Below are positions 5,038 through 7,323 of a DNA stretch of 7,323 bases, in pieces (positions within the stretch are counted from its first letter, which is position 1; each line of letters opens with the position of its first letter). Below the pieces are notes generated by a model. It worked only from the letters and a program-made list of their open reading frames with translations. It was not told the DNA's origin and searched no databases. The position numbers were made by a program, and so were the translations under genes. The stretch is taken from assembly GCA_023451855.1 (NCBI GenBank), contig JAEXXY010000285.1:1-7323 (forward strand), written 5' to 3'. Origin of the DNA: Actinomycetes bacterium. GTDB taxonomy: Bacteria; Actinomycetota; Actinomycetes; Actinomycetales; Dermatophilaceae.

Positions 5038-6159
5038 ATGGTGCGAACCTTCGGCATCGAGGAGGAGATGCTTCTCGTGGACGTCCGCGACGGCCGTCCA
5101 CGACCTCTCTCGAGCCTGCTGCTCGTCCGTGCCGCGCACGAGCCCCCGGAGGTGGCCGGCCTCGGCGTCCACGGAGCTCTCGAGGGGGAGTTCCAGCAGC
5201 AGCAGATCGAGACGCACACGGCCCCGGCAGCCGAGCTGCCGGCACTGCGCGCGGAGGTGCGGCGATGGCGGTCCGAGGCGATGCGCGCCGCCGAGGCGAC
5301 CGGGTCCGGCCTCGCGGCGCTCGCGACCTCGCCGCTTCCCGTGCAGCCCGTCGTCGCCCAGTCGACGCGGTACGCGTGGATGGAGAACCGCTACGGCCTC
5401 ATCGCCCGCGAGCACCTCATCTGCGGCTGCCACGTGCACGTGTCGGTCGACGGCGACGAGGAGGGCGTCGGCGTCATCGACCGGATCCGGGTCTGGCTGC
5501 CGACCCTGCTCGCGATCACCGCCAACTCTCCGTTCTGGCGGGGCGAGGTCACCGGGTACGCCAGCTTCCGCTCGCAGATGCTGGCCCGCTGGCCGTCGTG
5601 GGGGCCGCCCGACGTCTTCGGCTCCGCCGAGGCCTACCACCGGCGGGTGCGCGACATGGTGCTCAGCTCGGTCATCCTCGACGAGGGGATGGTGTACATG
5701 GATGCCCGGCTGTCCGAGCACTACCCGACCGTCGAGGTGCGCGCCGCCGACGTCTGCGCCACCGCCGAGGAGGCCGTCGTCCTTGCCGCCCTGTGCCGGG
5801 GCCTCGTCGAGACGGCTGCGCTGGAGTGGCGGCGGGGGCAGGCTCCGCCGGACGTGCCGACGCAGATGTTGCGGTTTGCGTCGTGGCAGGCCGGTCGCGA
5901 CGGCGTCGAGGGCCAGCTCATCGACTGGCAGAGCGGGCTCCCCCATCCGTGCTGGTTCGTCATCGCCTCCCTCCTCGACTACGTCGGACCGGCGCTCGAG
6001 GCCGCCGGCGACCTCGCGGCGGTGACCGAGGGCCTCGACCGGCTGCGCGAGGAGGGCAACGGTGCAGTGCGTCAGCGGGCCGTGTTCGCCCGGACCGGCC
6101 GGCTCGCCGACGTCGTGGCCGAAGCGGTGCGCGTCACCGCCTGCCACGTCGACGGCTGA
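5038..6159 (+). CDS. carboxylate-amine ligase, GCS2/YbdK family (glutamate-cysteine ligase-like)
   Basis: A 373-aa enzyme of the ATP-dependent carboxylate-amine ligase family related to gamma-glutamylcysteine synthetase; E. coli YbdK has nearly the same length. Visible motifs: FGIEEEMLLVD (5-15), where the Glu cluster binds metal; EFQQQQIETHTAP (51-63); ICGCHVHVSVD (128-138); LLAITANSPFWRGEVTGYAS (157-176) and SEHYPTVEVRAADVC (226-240). They are the usual landmarks in the usual order. The enzyme would join glutamate or a related acid to an amine, perhaps cysteine, in the cytoplasm. Actinobacteria use mycothiol as main thiol, so a glutathione role is unlikely, and the true substrate is open. 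ATG 5038 has GGAAGGA 5 nt upstream. It diverges from the exporter and ends 6 bp from a convergent membrane-protein gene. Confidence 0.92.
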   Translation: MVRTFGIEEEMLLVDVRDGRPRPLSSLLLVRAAHEPPEVAGLGVHGALEGEFQQQQIETHTAPAAELPALRAEVRRWRSEAMRAAEATGSGLAALATSPLPVQPVVAQSTRYAWMENRYGLIAREHLICGCHVHVSVDGDEEGVGVIDRIRVWLPTLLAITANSPFWRGEVTGYASFRSQMLARWPSWGPPDVFGSAEAYHRRVRDMVLSSVILDEGMVYMDARLSEHYPTVEVRAADVCATAEEAVVLAALCRGLVETAALEWRRGQAPPDVPTQMLRFASWQAGRDGVEGQLIDWQSGLPHPCWFVIASLLDYVGPALEAAGDLAAVTEGLDRLREEGNGAVRQRAVFARTGRLADVVAEAVRVTACHVDG

Positions 6160-6165
6160 CCGGGA

Positions 6166-6885
6166 TCAGGCGTCGCTGGGAAACCGGATGTCGTGGTGGG
6201 TCGTGAAGGTCCGCCTCCCGACCCCGATGTGGCCCGCACAGTAGGCGACGGTCGCGAACGAGCCGGCCAGGGCCGTGACGGCCGGGCCGGCGCCCGCGGT
6301 GTCGGTCACGAGCGCCACGAGGGTGCCGGCGACCAGTGCGTTGACGACCATGAGGAAGATCCCGGTGCTGCCGATGACGTGGAGCGCCTGGTTGCGCGGG
6401 TGGCCGAGGGCGTTCGTGCGCATGAGCCCGGCCGCGTCGTCGTGGGTGGAGGCCGTGAGGTAGGGCTGGAGCTCGGGGACGAGGTCGACGTAGGCGTGGC
6501 GGATCCGGTTCATCGCACGGATGAGGTCGGCGTCCTCACGGCTGGCCGTCGTGACGCGCACTGCGGTGAGAACGCCCATGACGAGGGCGGCCGACGCGAG
6601 CCCGATGGCGAGGACCCGGAACGGGGTGCCGAAGCCGGTGGCCTGCGCGGTGAGGGCGAGCACGACGAGGAACGCCGAGACGACGGTCAGGTGGATCTGG
6701 ATGCGGCTCATGACCTCCGACCACGTCAGTGACCGGGTGCCCAGCAGGCTCCAGTGCTCCGTCGACAGGAAGACCGGTAGCGGGGACGCCGGAGGGGACC
6801 CAGTCGGGGATCCCGCCGGGGACCCCGTCGGGGCCGCGCCTGCGGGCGCCTGGACACCGGGCAGGGGGTCGGTGCCGTTGCTCAT
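6166..6885 (-). CDS. uncharacterised four-TM membrane protein with GSP-rich N-terminus
   Basis: A 239-aa integral membrane protein. Residues 1-40 are a Pro/Gly/Ser/Ala-rich, probably disordered leader containing PTGS-PAGS-PTGS-PPAS (19-34). Hydrophobic segments follow at about 65-84, 89-110, 168-194 and 200-222. Between the second and third lies a soluble loop with MNRIRHAYVDLVPELQPYL and THDDAAG. The part from LLGTRSLTWSEVMSRIQIHL onward resembles a widespread actinobacterial hypothetical family that I remember but cannot name; no enzymatic motif is evident. Start ATG 6885 has AAGGAG 7 nt upstream, which decides it against the open frame further upstream. The stop is 6 bp from the ligase stop on the other strand, with no space for a terminator, so transcripts probably overlap. 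It diverges from the GNAT gene. Confidence 0.85.
   Translation of the reverse strand: MSNGTDPLPGVQAPAGAAPTGSPAGSPTGSPPASPLPVFLSTEHWSLLGTRSLTWSEVMSRIQIHLTVVSAFLVVLALTAQATGFGTPFRVLAIGLASAALVMGVLTAVRVTTASREDADLIRAMNRIRHAYVDLVPELQPYLTASTHDDAAGLMRTNALGHPRNQALHVIGSTGIFLMVVNALVAGTLVALVTDTAGAGPAVTALAGSFATVAYCAGHIGVGRRTFTTHHDIRFPSDA
6782..6841. repeat. 12-bp tandem repeat encoding the GSP-rich leader
   Basis: Five units begin with GGGG at 6782, 6794, 6806, 6818 and 6830, four of them GGGGA. The 12-bp period equals four codons and encodes, on the minus strand, units of the type GSP-T/A. Units are imperfect (for example GGGGACCCAGTC and GGGGATCCCGCC), so gain or loss of a unit would keep frame. Confidence 0.75.
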
Positions 6886-6988
6886 GTCGACGCTCCTTCG
6901 CCCGGGGCCGGCCGGCCTCCACCAGTGTGCGGCGCGGGACGCCCTGACGCTGCGGGTTCGGCGCCGACGGGATGGGAGAGTGGGGTCC

Positions 6989-7323
6989 ATGCGTGAGCTG
7001 CCGGTGACCCTCGACCTGCCCCGTCCGTGGACCGCGCGGGTGCCCGACGCCGACGACGCGCCCGCCGTGGCCGCGCTGCTCGCCGACCACCAGCGCGCCG
7101 CGAAGGGTTCCTCGGGCGTCGACCCGGACGCCGTGCTGGGCCAGCTCGCCGGCATCGGGTCCTGGACGCGTCGGCAGGCCCTCGTCCACGATGCCGAGGG
7201 GAGGCTCGTCGCCTGGTTGTCGGTGCACGACCGCGCGGCCGGGCGCACCGTCGTCGAGGTCACGGTGACGCCGACGCTGCCCGACGCCGATGCTGCGGCG
7301 CTCGCCGGCGCCCTCTTCGCGTC
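6989..7323 (+). CDS. GNAT-family N-acetyltransferase, N-terminal part
   Basis: An open frame of 111 codons runs off the right edge. It opens with MRELPVTLDLPRPWTARVPD, then ADDAPAVAALLADHQRAAKG, a first strand and helix as in GNAT domains (about residues 17-39). EGRLVAWLSVHDRAAGRTVVEVTVTP (about 71-96) forms the beta-2 to beta-4 strands, and DADAAALAGALFA begins a helix. The acetyl-CoA loop (Q/RxxGxG/A) should lie just past the edge or be poorly conserved, so the assignment rests on fold pattern. The visible part resembles the tandem-GNAT (mycothiol synthase-like) style, which is inference. The start is ATG 6989, with GGGAGAG and GTGGGG upstream. It diverges from the four-TM protein gene across about 103 bp. 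The substrate is unknown. Confidence 0.75.
   Translation, partial: MRELPVTLDLPRPWTARVPDADDAPAVAALLADHQRAAKGSSGVDPDAVLGQLAGIGSWTRRQALVHDAEGRLVAWLSVHDRAAGRTVVEVTVTPTLPDADAAALAGALFA

Noticed and set aside
3307..6147. A 946-codon open frame on the minus strand spanning the exporter and the ligase
   Set aside because: It is out of frame with both recognised genes, rich in Arg, Gly, Pro and His, and has no domain. Long shadow frames are normal in such GC-rich DNA.
4083..6206. A 707-codon open frame on the plus strand
   Set aside because: It overlaps the exporter antisense and the ligase in another frame, with the same low-complexity Arg/Asp/Gly composition. It is a codon-bias artefact.
6906..6917. 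The 12-bp palindrome GGCCGGCCGGCC between the membrane protein and the GNAT gene
   Set aside because: Short GC-only self-complementary runs arise often by chance at this composition. It lacks a flanking T run or conserved partner.

Overview
The window is very GC-rich and densely coded. It uses GTG as well as ATG starts, has short intergenic gaps and some starts without a Shine-Dalgarno (SD) sequence. With GGGTAY-type -10 boxes, a bacterial topoisomerase IB and a DUF7218/Rho_N small protein, this points to an actinobacterium. A Micrococcales/Intrasporangiaceae-like host is a guess from protein style. I see no rRNA, tRNA, CRISPR array, insertion sequence or phage gene. The content looks chromosomal.

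Layout. Positions 1-161 (-) hold the N-terminus of an FAD-dependent oxidoreductase, cut by the window edge. It diverges from a TetR-family regulator (257-898, +) across an AT-richer gap of under 100 bp, the classic arrangement of a local repressor and its target. Next come three + strand genes, each preceded by a GGGTAC/T hexamer like the -10 of stress sigma factors (SigB/SigF type): an unrecognised 68-aa Pro-rich protein (1033-1239), a complete type IB DNA topoisomerase (1348-2382) and a 90-aa DUF7218/Rho_N protein (2453-2725). The promoter at 955-979 (GTTT-N15-GGGTAT) is the best match. After a gap with hairpins and a short direct repeat comes a small secreted protein of unknown function (2912-3316). 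A 14-bp perfect-stem hairpin (3348-3379) separates it from a convergent 14-TM DHA2-type MFS drug exporter (3402-4892, -).

The exporter diverges from a GCS2/YbdK-type carboxylate-amine ligase (5038-6159, +), which also has a GGGTAC box upstream. The ligase runs convergently, with only 6 bp between stop codons, into a four-TM uncharacterised membrane protein (6166-6885, -) whose N-terminus is a GSP-rich repeat. A GNAT acetyltransferase (6989 to the edge, +) is cut by the right end.

How the parts fit. The strongest functional themes are a one-component regulator/oxidoreductase pair at the left edge and a possible general-stress cluster (68-aa protein, topoisomerase IB, Rho_N protein, perhaps the ligase). 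Nothing here clearly constitutes a new multi-gene system. The most useful leads are the shared promoter motif and the three uncharacterised small or membrane proteins.
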